Shown piece by piece: positions 6,474 through 14,101 of a stretch of 15,267 nucleotides of DNA. Source of the DNA: Solirubrobacteraceae bacterium (GTDB taxonomy: Bacteria; Actinomycetota; Thermoleophilia; Solirubrobacterales; Solirubrobacteraceae); assembly GCA_030447005.1 (NCBI GenBank), contig JAUJME010000021.1:1-15267 (forward strand), given 5' to 3'. The notes under the pieces were generated by a model that searched no databases, was not told where the DNA came from, and saw nothing but the letters and a program-made list of their open reading frames with translations. The first letter of the stretch is position 1. Every line of letters begins with the position of its first letter. The translations under genes and the position numbers were made by a program.

Positions 6474-8065
6474 GCCTCGACGACGCCCTTAGCCGGATCG
6501 CGGACACGACCGGCGTCGACCTCGCCGGCTCAACCGCGGAAGCCATCACCGTCGGCGGGGCCGCCATCGGCCTGCCCGCGTCGCTCGACCCGCTGGACAT
6601 GAAGACGGCGTTCCCCGCGCGGGGGTACGGCGACCAGCGCGAGAAGTTGCTCTACATGTTCGTGGAGGACGCCACCTCCCCGGGCACCAGCCGGCCCAGC
6701 GACCGCCACCTGCGCGACGGGATCGCCGAGCACGTCGGCGACGTGCGGGATGACGCCAGCCGCGACCGCCTGGCCGAGGTCATGCGCGAGCACTACTGGA
6801 CGAAGCCCAAGCGCGGCCGGGCCGTGCACCTGCTCCCCTTCCACGCCTCGCTCCCGCACGGCTTCAAGCTTCACACCCGCTACAAGATGTACCGCGGGAA
6901 CCTGCTGGCCTTCCTGTGCTGGACCGGCAGCGGCTTCAACACCGGCCTGCTGGAGTCGCTGTTCGACCTCTTCAACAGCCAGGACGACTTCTCGCGTCTG
7001 GACCAGATGTTCGTCTCGGCGGCGGAGAACTGGGCCGGGACCGCCAGCGCCACGCCCGGCGGCTTGTTCGCCTCCTCCGACGTCGACGCCGTGGAGGCCG
7101 TCCTCGGGGCCAGCGGCGCCTACTGCCAGCCCCACCTCGAGCAGTTCCAGGCAGACCTGGCCCAGCTCCTCGAACTCCGCGGCCGGATCCCGCGTCGCGA
7201 CCTCATCGACGCGCTCACCCTCCTCGTCGGGTTCCACCTGGGCACCTACTACTACCGGGTCGCCCTCACCCTTGGCGAGGGCCTCGATCGCGTCGCCGCC
7301 ACTGCCGCCGGCGGGGCCGACCCGGGGGGTGGCTGCGACTGCTCCGCGGGGCTCGACGGGTGCCCGCTCGCCGGCCGCATCCAGTTCCGGATCGGCACCG
7401 GCGGCTACCGGCCCGCATCGGAGCGAGACCCGAGCGTCCGCTCCTACCGCGACCTGCACCTCAACCGGCTCATGGGACTCGCCGCGTCGATCATCACCGC
7501 GAACCATGTCGGCTGGCTGTGGTCCTCGCTCGGCGGGAGCGGCTGGGAACCGGGGACCGGGCGGCCCGACCTGCCCTCGCTCGCCGCCGCGCTCGAGCGC
7601 GACCCCGAGCTGGCATCGCGGCTCGACGCGGCAGCGTGGGCCCTCGCCGCGATCTACGCGAGGGAGGGCGCCGCGCTCGACGAGGTCTCGAACGCGGCGT
7701 CGGGCGTGGTCGCCCTGCGCAGCGCCGTGACCGCGCGGCAGCGCAGCGCGCTGCGCAAGTACTCGACCGACGTCGTCAACATGCTCCTGCGGCCACAGCA
7801 GGAGGCCGGCAGGCTGCTCGCTGGCAACGGCACGCGCATCAGCTTCTTCGAGATCGATGAGCCGCTCATCTTCATCCTCGTGAGGCTCGCCTGCGGCAGC
7901 CGGCCCCGGCGCGCTGACGAGTTCCTGGCCACGCTCCGGCGGTACGGCCTCGAACCGCAGGACCGTGGCGAGCACGACCGGCTGCTCATCGCGCTCGAGC
8001 GGCTCGGCATGATCCGGAAGTACTCAGACGCAGGGGAGTCGACGTATGTCCGACACCCGCTCTGA
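6470..8065 (+). CDS. Uncharacterised protein in DptG position, with Cys cluster
   Basis: A 531-residue, mostly helical, soluble-looking protein with no signal peptide or membrane span. I recognise no catalytic motif. The clearest feature is a Gly/Cys patch, C289-x-C291-x6-C298, possibly metal-binding. The N-terminal part contains aromatic-rich segments (RYKMYRGNLLAFLCW near 138-152). The C-terminal 60 residues resemble a small winged-helix-like domain (RRYGLEPQDRGEHDRLLIALERLGMIRKY), which is a guess. It starts at ATG6470, overlapping the previous stop (ATGA), and its last 20 bases overlap the next gene. Between a DptF-like ATPase and a DptH-like motor protein, the most economical reading is the DptG-type bridging component. 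That rests on position and size, not on a motif. Confidence 0.6.
   Translation: MSLDDALSRIADTTGVDLAGSTAEAITVGGAAIGLPASLDPLDMKTAFPARGYGDQREKLLYMFVEDATSPGTSRPSDRHLRDGIAEHVGDVRDDASRDRLAEVMREHYWTKPKRGRAVHLLPFHASLPHGFKLHTRYKMYRGNLLAFLCWTGSGFNTGLLESLFDLFNSQDDFSRLDQMFVSAAENWAGTASATPGGLFASSDVDAVEAVLGASGAYCQPHLEQFQADLAQLLELRGRIPRRDLIDALTLLVGFHLGTYYYRVALTLGEGLDRVAATAAGGADPGGGCDCSAGLDGCPLAGRIQFRIGTGGYRPASERDPSVRSYRDLHLNRLMGLAASIITANHVGWLWSSLGGSGWEPGTGRPDLPSLAAALERDPELASRLDAAAWALAAIYAREGAALDEVSNAASGVVALRSAVTARQRSALRKYSTDVVNMLLRPQQEAGRLLAGNGTRISFFEIDEPLIFILVRLACGSRPRRADEFLATLRRYGLEPQDRGEHDRLLIALERLGMIRKYSDAGESTYVRHPL
8032..8038 (+). promoter_or_regulatory. Ribosome binding site fixing the start of the large motor gene
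   Basis: AGGGGAG lies seven bases before ATG8046, inside the 3' end of the preceding gene. It is the strongest Shine-Dalgarno match within the operon and decides the start of the 1730-residue protein. Confidence 0.7.
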
Positions 8066-11000
8066 ACCCCCGGCGCGCCCGGCGAGCGCGGCCGCGCTCG
8101 CCGCCGCCGCGCTGGTACGGGCTGCAGCGCGCAGCTCGTCGCACCGGCGGCTCCTGCTTACCAGCCACCTGGGCATCACCCCCGCCAACGTCATGGCGGA
8201 GCTCACGGCGCTCGCGAGCAGCACCACCGAGATCGCCGGCCAGGAGCTCGCGGCCATCAGTGCCGGCGCGGCCGAGCTCGTGCCGTACCTCGTCGTGCCG
8301 CCCGGCTCCCCGCCGCAGGCGAACGCAGGCAGCCAGGGCTTCGCCGCCCGGCTCCGCAACGTGTTCGCCGACGGCAGCACGGGCCCGCGCGTCCTGCTCA
8401 TCCTCGACCCCGATCCCGTCGAGACCGTTCGCACCGCCAGCGAGGACGCGAGCGCCCTCCCCGAGCTGGCCTTCCGCTCCCTGTGCGACGCCGCCGCAGC
8501 AGGCGCGCCGGAGAGCGCGGCCGAGCTCATCGCCGCCGTCGCGGCCGACTTTGCCGCCAGGGCCGACCCGGAGGCGGGCGCGCTCAACCGGCTCGCGCAG
8601 TTCGCCGCTGAGCCATGGGCGACGCGCCAGGCGGCGGCCGCCGAGCTGCACCGCCTCGGGTACTACATCGGCGATCCCCGTGAGACAGGTGCGGGCCTCA
8701 GGTTCAACGCCGGGTGGCGCCTGACCATCGAGCGGGCACTGGCCCCCGACAAGGAGCTCGGCCGCGAGCTGGCGCGTCAGGCGGGTTTCAACACAGCGAT
8801 CCTGCCGACGCTCGTGAACGCCAGGGGCGCAACGGGCCTCGACTACAGCCGGTTCGCGCTCGCCGACCTCGTCGCACCGGATGCGCCGCCGACGCCGCGG
8901 GCGCGGTTTGCTGCCCCGCTCGCCGTCACCGGCGCCGCGGCCAGCCACGCGGGGCCATCGCGCGTCGCTGCCTGGCTGCCCGGTGGCGGCGACCTGCGCA
9001 TCGCGCTCGACCGCCCGCTCGCGCCCGGGCAAGCGCTCACCGCGGCATGGGCGGCGGGAGGAACAGGTCGATGTACCGCCGAGGCCGACCCGCCCTCCGC
9101 GGTCCTTGCGTGCGAGGGCAGCAGCGGCTGGGGGTTCGCTGAAGTTTCCCTCACCACCGGCGGGGTGGCGACCGCCTCCATCAACGTCGGTGTCTACACC
9201 GGCGCAGGGACGTGGTTCCCCGTCGAGGACGCCCTCGACATCGACCCTGGCGCCAGCGCGTTCCGCGTCGACGGCGAGCCCAGGCTGGTCGCCATCGCCC
9301 CGGGCGGGAGCATCATCAGCCCGCTCGCGGCGGAGCTCGGGCCGCCGGGGGGCCTCGTGCCGGTGCCCACGCGCTACGCAGGCGAGGAGCACACCATCCC
9401 CCTGCTGCTCCTCGGCGAGGGTCCCGGCGGGGGCGAGGGTGACGGCAGCGGCGCTGACGGCGAACCCGGCGACGGCGACGGCGACGGTGACGGCGACGGT
9501 GGGGCCGATGGTGCTGACGGCGGCGACCCGGACGGCGGTGGCGGCGGGCAGGGATCAGGCGAGGGGCCCGCCGTCGACGCCGACGCCGTCGACCCCAGCC
9601 CCGTCCACACCGCCCTCCGGTTCGCGGCAGCGGGGGTCACGCGCGCGATCGCCGAGTTCGCGGTCGCGACGCCAGACCCGGGCACGCTTCAGGCACCCCC
9701 GGAAGCGGCGCCGTCGGAAGGCTGGCGGGCCGGGCTGATCCAGGCAGCCGGGGCGCAGCGCGCGTTCCTCGCCGGCCAGTCCACCGAGGGTTGCGACGGG
9801 CTCGCGCTCGAGCGGACCGTCCTCGAGCAGCCCGGCACGCTCGCGTTCACGCTCGCCCGCGATGCGAGAGTGGCGCGAGCCGTCCCGCACCCCACGTTCG
9901 AGCGGCTGCGGCTCCCCGAGAGCCCGCATCTGCGCCAATTCCAGGACGCCCGCGCCGCACTGTTCGATTCCCTCCTCAGCGGGCCCGGCACCGCGTACGG
10001 TGCCGCGGCGCCGGAGTGCCGGGGGGCCGCGGTCGAGTACTGCGCGGCCTTCGCCGCCCTGCTCGCCGAGCTGCCGGACGAGGGCGCGTACCAGCGCCAC
10101 CTCGACAGGCTGGTCCTGTGCGACGCGATCGAAGATCCAACCTCGGGCTCAGTCCTCATCGCCCCGACCAGCCCCCTGACCGTCGCGTTCTACCTCGCCC
10201 TCGCCGAGCAGGCAGACACCTGGATCTCCGGCGGGGCGCTCCCGCTCCCTGGCGACCTTGACGACGTTGGCTGCCAGTACCTCGCCCCGTTCGTGAGTGT
10301 CGGCGGCACGTGGTACGAGGCCGCGCCACCTTCTCGGGCGCCCTTCCTCTGGCGGCGGCTGCGGCCTGTCGTGCGCACCGCCGGGGCGGCCGGCGGCGAC
10401 CCGAGGCTGATCGCGCGCCGGCTCGAGGCGTTCCTGCGGGTCTTCGACGTCTACGCCGACCGTCGGCATACCCTCTCGGTCGCCTTCCACGATCCCGGCG
10501 ACGCCGCCGGCGTGGTCCAGGCGCTGCAGACGTTCTACCGCCGAGGCGCGGCCGCCGGCGGCCCGCTCCGCCCGCACCTCGACGCGCACCTCGTCGTCCC
10601 GGACCGGGAGCGCCCGCCCCGCGCGGTCGAGGAGTTCCTCTCGAACCGCGCCGGCGACAGCAGCGAGGCAGATCTCCTCGCCCAGGGGCGTGTCCGGCTC
10701 CACGTCTGGGAGCCTGACGACGAGCTCCCGTTCTGCCACGTCTCGTTCGTATTCCGGTCAGCCACTGCCCGCGAGATCCGCCAGGTCGGCATGGCCGACC
10801 GAGCACCGACGACCTTCGCGGGCGGCCTCGCCGCGTCTCCCGGGCGCCACATCGTGACTGCGCCGAACGAGCGCATCTTCTACTGGGGCACGTTCGCTGC
10901 CAGGCCGGCAAGCGCCCCACCGGGCGCATCCGGCGCCGTGCTCGCGGCCATCACGGAGCGCCTGAACGAGCTGGTCGGGGGCCAGGGCGACCGCCTCCAC

Positions 11001-13238
11001 CCGGGGATGACCGCTATGGCCGCCACGACGATTCCGGCGGAGTTCATGGAGCGCGTGTACGACAGCTCGGCGTGGGTCGTGCACCTCGACCGGATGATCG
11101 GCCTCGAGGCGTTCATGCCCCACGACGGCGCCGCCGTCAGGCGGTACCTCGTCGACTACGAGGACGCAGCGGATCGCGGCGCCGGCTACGACGCGATCAC
11201 CGCCACCACCCGCGTCGAGCCCTACCTCGACGCCCTCCGCCGAGCGCTCTCAGGTGACCTCGACCCCGCTGACGCCGGCCTGCGCGCCGTGCTCGACACG
11301 ATCAACGCCGTGTCAGGGCGGTGGGCCATCCAGCTCCTCCGCGACGCGCCGAACATGATCCGGGAGCGGGTCGGCACTATCGCCGCGATCGCCGCGATCC
11401 GCGATCTCGATCGCACCTTCGCCGATCCGGGATCCTTCACCGCAGTCATCGCGCTCAAGCCGGACGTCCTGACATCAGCGGAGCTGCGCGCAGCCGCGCC
11501 GCCCCTCGCCCGACCGGCATGCGACGACCTGGCCATCATCAACGTCGCGCTCGGCGGCACCGGACCCGTCGCCGTCCGGGCACGCCTCGTCGAGGTCAAG
11601 TTCCAGACCGCGGGCAGCGCGGACGAAGGCCGCGCCCGCCTCCAGCTCGACAACATCAGGGCCTGGCTCACCGCCGCCTTCACGCCAGCGGGGCCCGGCG
11701 CGCCGTTCCGCGGGCGCGACCTCGCCAACCTCCTCCGCTCGGCGACAGCACGCGCCCGCGTGTTCGGGCTCGGCGCGGGCGCTGACGATGCCGGGGCCGA
11801 GCGCGCCCTCGCCGCCATCGCGGCCGGCGACTACACGTTCGCCTGCGAGTACTGGGCAGGCGGCGAGCGCCTCCAGGGTGACGTCATCTCGCTGCAGCTC
11901 GATAGCACCGTCACCGCGTCACGCTCCGCACTCGCCGGCGATGGCGCCGCCTACGGCCTCATCCGGCTCGGCCGCCCCGCGTTCGAGCAGGTCGCCGCAG
12001 GCGGGCAGCTCGACCCGCAACCGTGGGAGCGAGCAGCCTTCGAGCCACCCCCGTCACCGCCGCCTGCCCCAGCGCCCCCTCCCGGCACGCCAGCTCCAGC
12101 GGGCGAAGCTGGGCCGGGGACGCCGGGCGCCCGCGCAGCGCTGGCGCCACCCGAGACAGCAGCGGAGGTCGCGGACCTCGCCCGGGCCCTCGACCAGGCT
12201 GCGCGCAAGTACGGCCTGGACCTCGAGCCAATCCAGACCGAGCTCGCCCAGGCAGGACCCACCGTGATCCGGTTCCGGACCCGCCCGCTCGGCCGCCAGA
12301 CACTGAAGGGGGTGCAGCAGTCAGCCCTTGACGTGGGCCGGGAGATCGGCGCCGCCACCGGCGTCATCGTTGCCCAGGAGCCGTACTTCATCACGATCGA
12401 CGTCCCCCGCCGCCACCCGCAGGTCGTGCACTTCGCCGAGCACCTGGCACTGCTCGAGGGCGCTGCCGCTGAGCCCGGCGCGCTACCGTTCCTCCTGGGG
12501 ATGGCACCCTCCGGGGAAGTCGCGATCGAGGACCTGGCCCGCCTGCCACACCTCCTCATCGCCGGCGCGACTGGTTCGGGCAAGAGCGTGCTGCTGCGGG
12601 GGATCGTGGCCTCGCTCGTCCACGTGCGCCCGCCGAGCGAGCTGCAGCTGCTGATCATCGACCCCAAGCAGGTGGACTTCCTCATCTTCGACGACCTCCC
12701 CCACCTGTACGGCGGGAGCCTGGTTACCGACCCGCTCGCAGCCGTCACCGTCCTCGGCGACACCATCGAGCAGGAGATCGAGCGGCGCCGGCCGCTGCTT
12801 CGAGCGGCCGGCGCAACGAGTGCCCTCGAGTACTACGAGCAGGGCGGCTCGCGCACAGACCTGCCACAGCTCGTCGTCGTGATCGACGAGTTCGCAGACC
12901 TGGCTGGCGCGCTCAGCCGGGCCGAGCGCCAGGACTTCCTCGGTCTTGTCCAGCGGTACGGGCAGCTCACCCGCGCGTTCGGCATCTACCTCGTGCTCGC
13001 CACGCAGCGGCCATCCGTGCAGGTCATCACCGGCGAGATCAAGGCCAACCTCACCGCACGCGTGGCGCTCCGGGTCCAGAGCTTCCAGGACTCGATGACG
13101 ATCCTCGGCCAAGTGGGGGCGGAGCGCCTCGCGGAGCGGGGCGACATGCTCTTCAGCCACGGCTCGCGGCTCGACCGTCTCCAAGGCTTCCTCGTCACGG
13201 CCCGAGACGCCGAGTCAGCCGCGTTTCGCTGGCGATGA
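8046..13238 (+). CDS. Giant FtsK/SpoIIIE-motor protein with embedded PD-(D/E)xK-like motif, DptH-like
   Basis: A 1730-residue multidomain protein. Residues 1-455 include a likely beta-sandwich near 290-400. A Gly/Asp-rich linker (about 457-507) with DG repeats follows. The middle contains LIAPTSPLTVAFYLALAE, SAWVVHLDRMIGLEAF and then a nuclease-like block: CDDLAII with Asp1161, LVEVK with Glu1183 and Lys1185, and Gln1200, matching the D...ExK...Q pattern. A Pro/Ala-rich linker (about 1330-1370) leads to an FtsK-type motor: Walker A GATGSGKS (1507-1514), IIDPKQVDF, Walker B VVVIDEFADL (Asp1614-Glu1615), LATQRPSVQVITGEIKANL and the GDMLF motif. The chain ends soon after the motor, with no gamma (KOPS-reading) domain. 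It is probably a DNA translocase-nuclease, resembling DptH in size and architecture. The motor is certain; the nuclease call is motif-based; DptH-family membership is likely but not proven. Confidence 0.85.
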   Translation: MSDTRSEPPARPASAAALAAAALVRAAARSSSHRRLLLTSHLGITPANVMAELTALASSTTEIAGQELAAISAGAAELVPYLVVPPGSPPQANAGSQGFAARLRNVFADGSTGPRVLLILDPDPVETVRTASEDASALPELAFRSLCDAAAAGAPESAAELIAAVAADFAARADPEAGALNRLAQFAAEPWATRQAAAAELHRLGYYIGDPRETGAGLRFNAGWRLTIERALAPDKELGRELARQAGFNTAILPTLVNARGATGLDYSRFALADLVAPDAPPTPRARFAAPLAVTGAAASHAGPSRVAAWLPGGGDLRIALDRPLAPGQALTAAWAAGGTGRCTAEADPPSAVLACEGSSGWGFAEVSLTTGGVATASINVGVYTGAGTWFPVEDALDIDPGASAFRVDGEPRLVAIAPGGSIISPLAAELGPPGGLVPVPTRYAGEEHTIPLLLLGEGPGGGEGDGSGADGEPGDGDGDGDGDGGADGADGGDPDGGGGGQGSGEGPAVDADAVDPSPVHTALRFAAAGVTRAIAEFAVATPDPGTLQAPPEAAPSEGWRAGLIQAAGAQRAFLAGQSTEGCDGLALERTVLEQPGTLAFTLARDARVARAVPHPTFERLRLPESPHLRQFQDARAALFDSLLSGPGTAYGAAAPECRGAAVEYCAAFAALLAELPDEGAYQRHLDRLVLCDAIEDPTSGSVLIAPTSPLTVAFYLALAEQADTWISGGALPLPGDLDDVGCQYLAPFVSVGGTWYEAAPPSRAPFLWRRLRPVVRTAGAAGGDPRLIARRLEAFLRVFDVYADRRHTLSVAFHDPGDAAGVVQALQTFYRRGAAAGGPLRPHLDAHLVVPDRERPPRAVEEFLSNRAGDSSEADLLAQGRVRLHVWEPDDELPFCHVSFVFRSATAREIRQVGMADRAPTTFAGGLAASPGRHIVTAPNERIFYWGTFAARPASAPPGASGAVLAAITERLNELVGGQGDRLHPGMTAMAATTIPAEFMERVYDSSAWVVHLDRMIGLEAFMPHDGAAVRRYLVDYEDAADRGAGYDAITATTRVEPYLDALRRALSGDLDPADAGLRAVLDTINAVSGRWAIQLLRDAPNMIRERVGTIAAIAAIRDLDRTFADPGSFTAVIALKPDVLTSAELRAAAPPLARPACDDLAIINVALGGTGPVAVRARLVEVKFQTAGSADEGRARLQLDNIRAWLTAAFTPAGPGAPFRGRDLANLLRSATARARVFGLGAGADDAGAERALAAIAAGDYTFACEYWAGGERLQGDVISLQLDSTVTASRSALAGDGAAYGLIRLGRPAFEQVAAGGQLDPQPWERAAFEPPPSPPPAPAPPPGTPAPAGEAGPGTPGARAALAPPETAAEVADLARALDQAARKYGLDLEPIQTELAQAGPTVIRFRTRPLGRQTLKGVQQSALDVGREIGAATGVIVAQEPYFITIDVPRRHPQVVHFAEHLALLEGAAAEPGALPFLLGMAPSGEVAIEDLARLPHLLIAGATGSGKSVLLRGIVASLVHVRPPSELQLLIIDPKQVDFLIFDDLPHLYGGSLVTDPLAAVTVLGDTIEQEIERRRPLLRAAGATSALEYYEQGGSRTDLPQLVVVIDEFADLAGALSRAERQDFLGLVQRYGQLTRAFGIYLVLATQRPSVQVITGEIKANLTARVALRVQSFQDSMTILGQVGAERLAERGDMLFSHGSRLDRLQGFLVTARDAESAAFRWR
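9414..9570 (+). repeat. GGCGAC-type hexanucleotide repeat encoding a Gly/Asp linker
   Basis: Within the large gene, GGCGAC/GGTGAC units are reiterated, most regularly at about 9468-9502, and encode Asp-Gly repeats. It separates the N-terminal region from the rest of the protein and looks like a flexible linker that can change length by slippage. Confidence 0.75.
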
Positions 13239-13319
13239 CGTTCAGGCCAAAGCCGGTCCAGAAGTAAACCCGATGGTGAACCTATCCTGCGGGGCGGCTG
13301 CCTTTCGTACGCTTCGCCC

Positions 13320-13472
13320 ATGGTCCTCGCTCATGTCGAACCTGGAGCACCAGACGAGATGTTGCACAACCCGGCGTGTGGCGCCGCGCGGAGACGCCAC
13401 CGGCGGGCCGACGCCTGGCGCGAGTACCGGTCGCTCCAGGATGCCACAACCGACTGCGCCGCCGAGGCCTGA
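13320..13472 (+). CDS. Possible small protein or 5' piece of a decayed gene
   Basis: ATG at 13320 opens a 50-residue frame (MVLAHVEPGAPDEMLHNPACG...), basic in the middle (ARRRHRRADAWREYRSL) and ending TTDCAAEA. There is no clear ribosome binding site; TACGCT (13308-13313) a few bases upstream could be a -10 element for a leaderless message. The stop TGA (13470-13472) coincides with coding-like sequence in another frame (LIVDECHRCQLL...), as if one base had been lost at GGCCT. No family recognised. It may be an independent short ORF or the start of a broken gene. Confidence 0.3.
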   Translation: MVLAHVEPGAPDEMLHNPACGAARRRHRRADAWREYRSLQDATTDCAAEA

Positions 13473-13831
13473 TCGTCGACGAATGCCACCGCTGCCAGTT
13501 ACTCATGCACGTGGACGCTGGTCTCATCAGGGGCGAGGAAATCGACACGGCATCGCTCCTCGCGCTGGCCGGCGGCCCCCCGCACCGCCTGCCATCCAAG
13601 CGGGTGACCTACCGGGATGGGAAGTACGCCGGACCCGGGCGCGACTTCCCGAAGTTCGCTTCATGGCGGACGCGGAGCGAGCGGCCATCATCCGTACCGC
13701 AGCACAAGAGGCGCGATGCGCCTTCGGGGTCGAGGCCCCTGTATCGAGGTATTTGCTCACAGCCTCGCCGAGATGCTGGCCTTCGCCGAGGCGATCCTGG
13801 CGGGGGAGCCAGGGTTTCGAAACCCTCGTAG
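13469..13831 (+). pseudogene. Coding-like continuation in another frame, probably broken
   Basis: This frame reads LIVDECHRCQLLMHVDAG, then IDTASLLALAGGPP and VTYRDGKYAGPGRDFPKF, which looks protein-like up to about 13660 and then turns into Arg/Ser/Pro-rich sequence. Its first plausible ATG (13505) has no ribosome binding site, and the DECHRC motif lies before it. One added base near 13468 would join it to the ATG at 13320, placing the DC...ECHRC cysteines in one chain. Function unknown; a decayed small metal-binding protein is a guess. Confidence 0.3.
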
Positions 13832-13851
13832 CCCCGCCGCACCGGCAGTAG
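13663..13851 (+). pseudogene. Second frameshifted small gene candidate
   Basis: ATG13663 begins MADAERAAIIRTAAQEARCAFGVEAP, protein-like. From the C-run at 13736-13739 the protein-like reading moves to another frame: CIEVFAHSLAEMLAFAEAILAGEP. Adding one C would fuse them. The frame as it stands ends at 13851. No ribosome binding site is evident and I recognise no family. Either the gene is decayed or the assembly has a homopolymer error here. Confidence 0.3.
13811..13826. promoter_or_regulatory. 16-bp perfect palindrome
   Basis: AGGGTTTCGAAACCCT is perfectly self-complementary. It lies between the large motor gene and the integrase, about 275 bases from the integrase 3' end. It could be a protein-binding site or an integrase core-like site. 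It faintly resembles a tRNA T arm, but the loop spacing is wrong. Function unknown. Confidence 0.4.
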
Positions 13852-14101
13852 AGTCCTCCACTCGCGCGGGCGAAGCTCGCGGGTGGAGGTCGCGCGATCT
13901 ACGTTGCTTCCGGCCAGCTTGCACCTGTCGTCTACCGGCCGGCGCGTGTCGTGCCTGCCGCTCAGGCAACAAACGTCGACCGGGACGGCGAGCTGGCGGA
14001 CGTCTCGCACACGTCGGCGGTAAGTTCGTGTTCGTGGCGGTCCCGCGTACTGCGAGCCGCAGCTCTCACAACGCGAGGGATCGAGCCGCGTAGGCGAGGC
14101 G
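13852..14101. other. Stretch without an assignable gene
   Basis: One rightward frame is open from 13852 and reads AIYVASGQLAPVVYRPARVV...ATNVDRDGELADVSHTSA, which looks partly protein-like but lacks a start codon before GTG13951 and a ribosome binding site. It may be another relic. I see no terminator, tRNA or repeat. If the integrase acts like those of actinomycete integrative elements, an attachment site could lie on this side of it, but no match to the tRNA end is present. Confidence 0.3.

Noticed and set aside
6530..7975. 481-residue leftward open frame opposite the DptG-position gene
   Set aside because: Shadow frame: Gly/Val/Arg/Glu-rich, no ribosome binding site, and it is antisense to a gene coupled by overlap to both neighbours.
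13808..13850. Possible tRNA T arm around TTTCGAAA followed by CCCCGCCGC
   Set aside because: The loop size and stem register do not fit a tRNA, and no anticodon or D arm can be built upstream.
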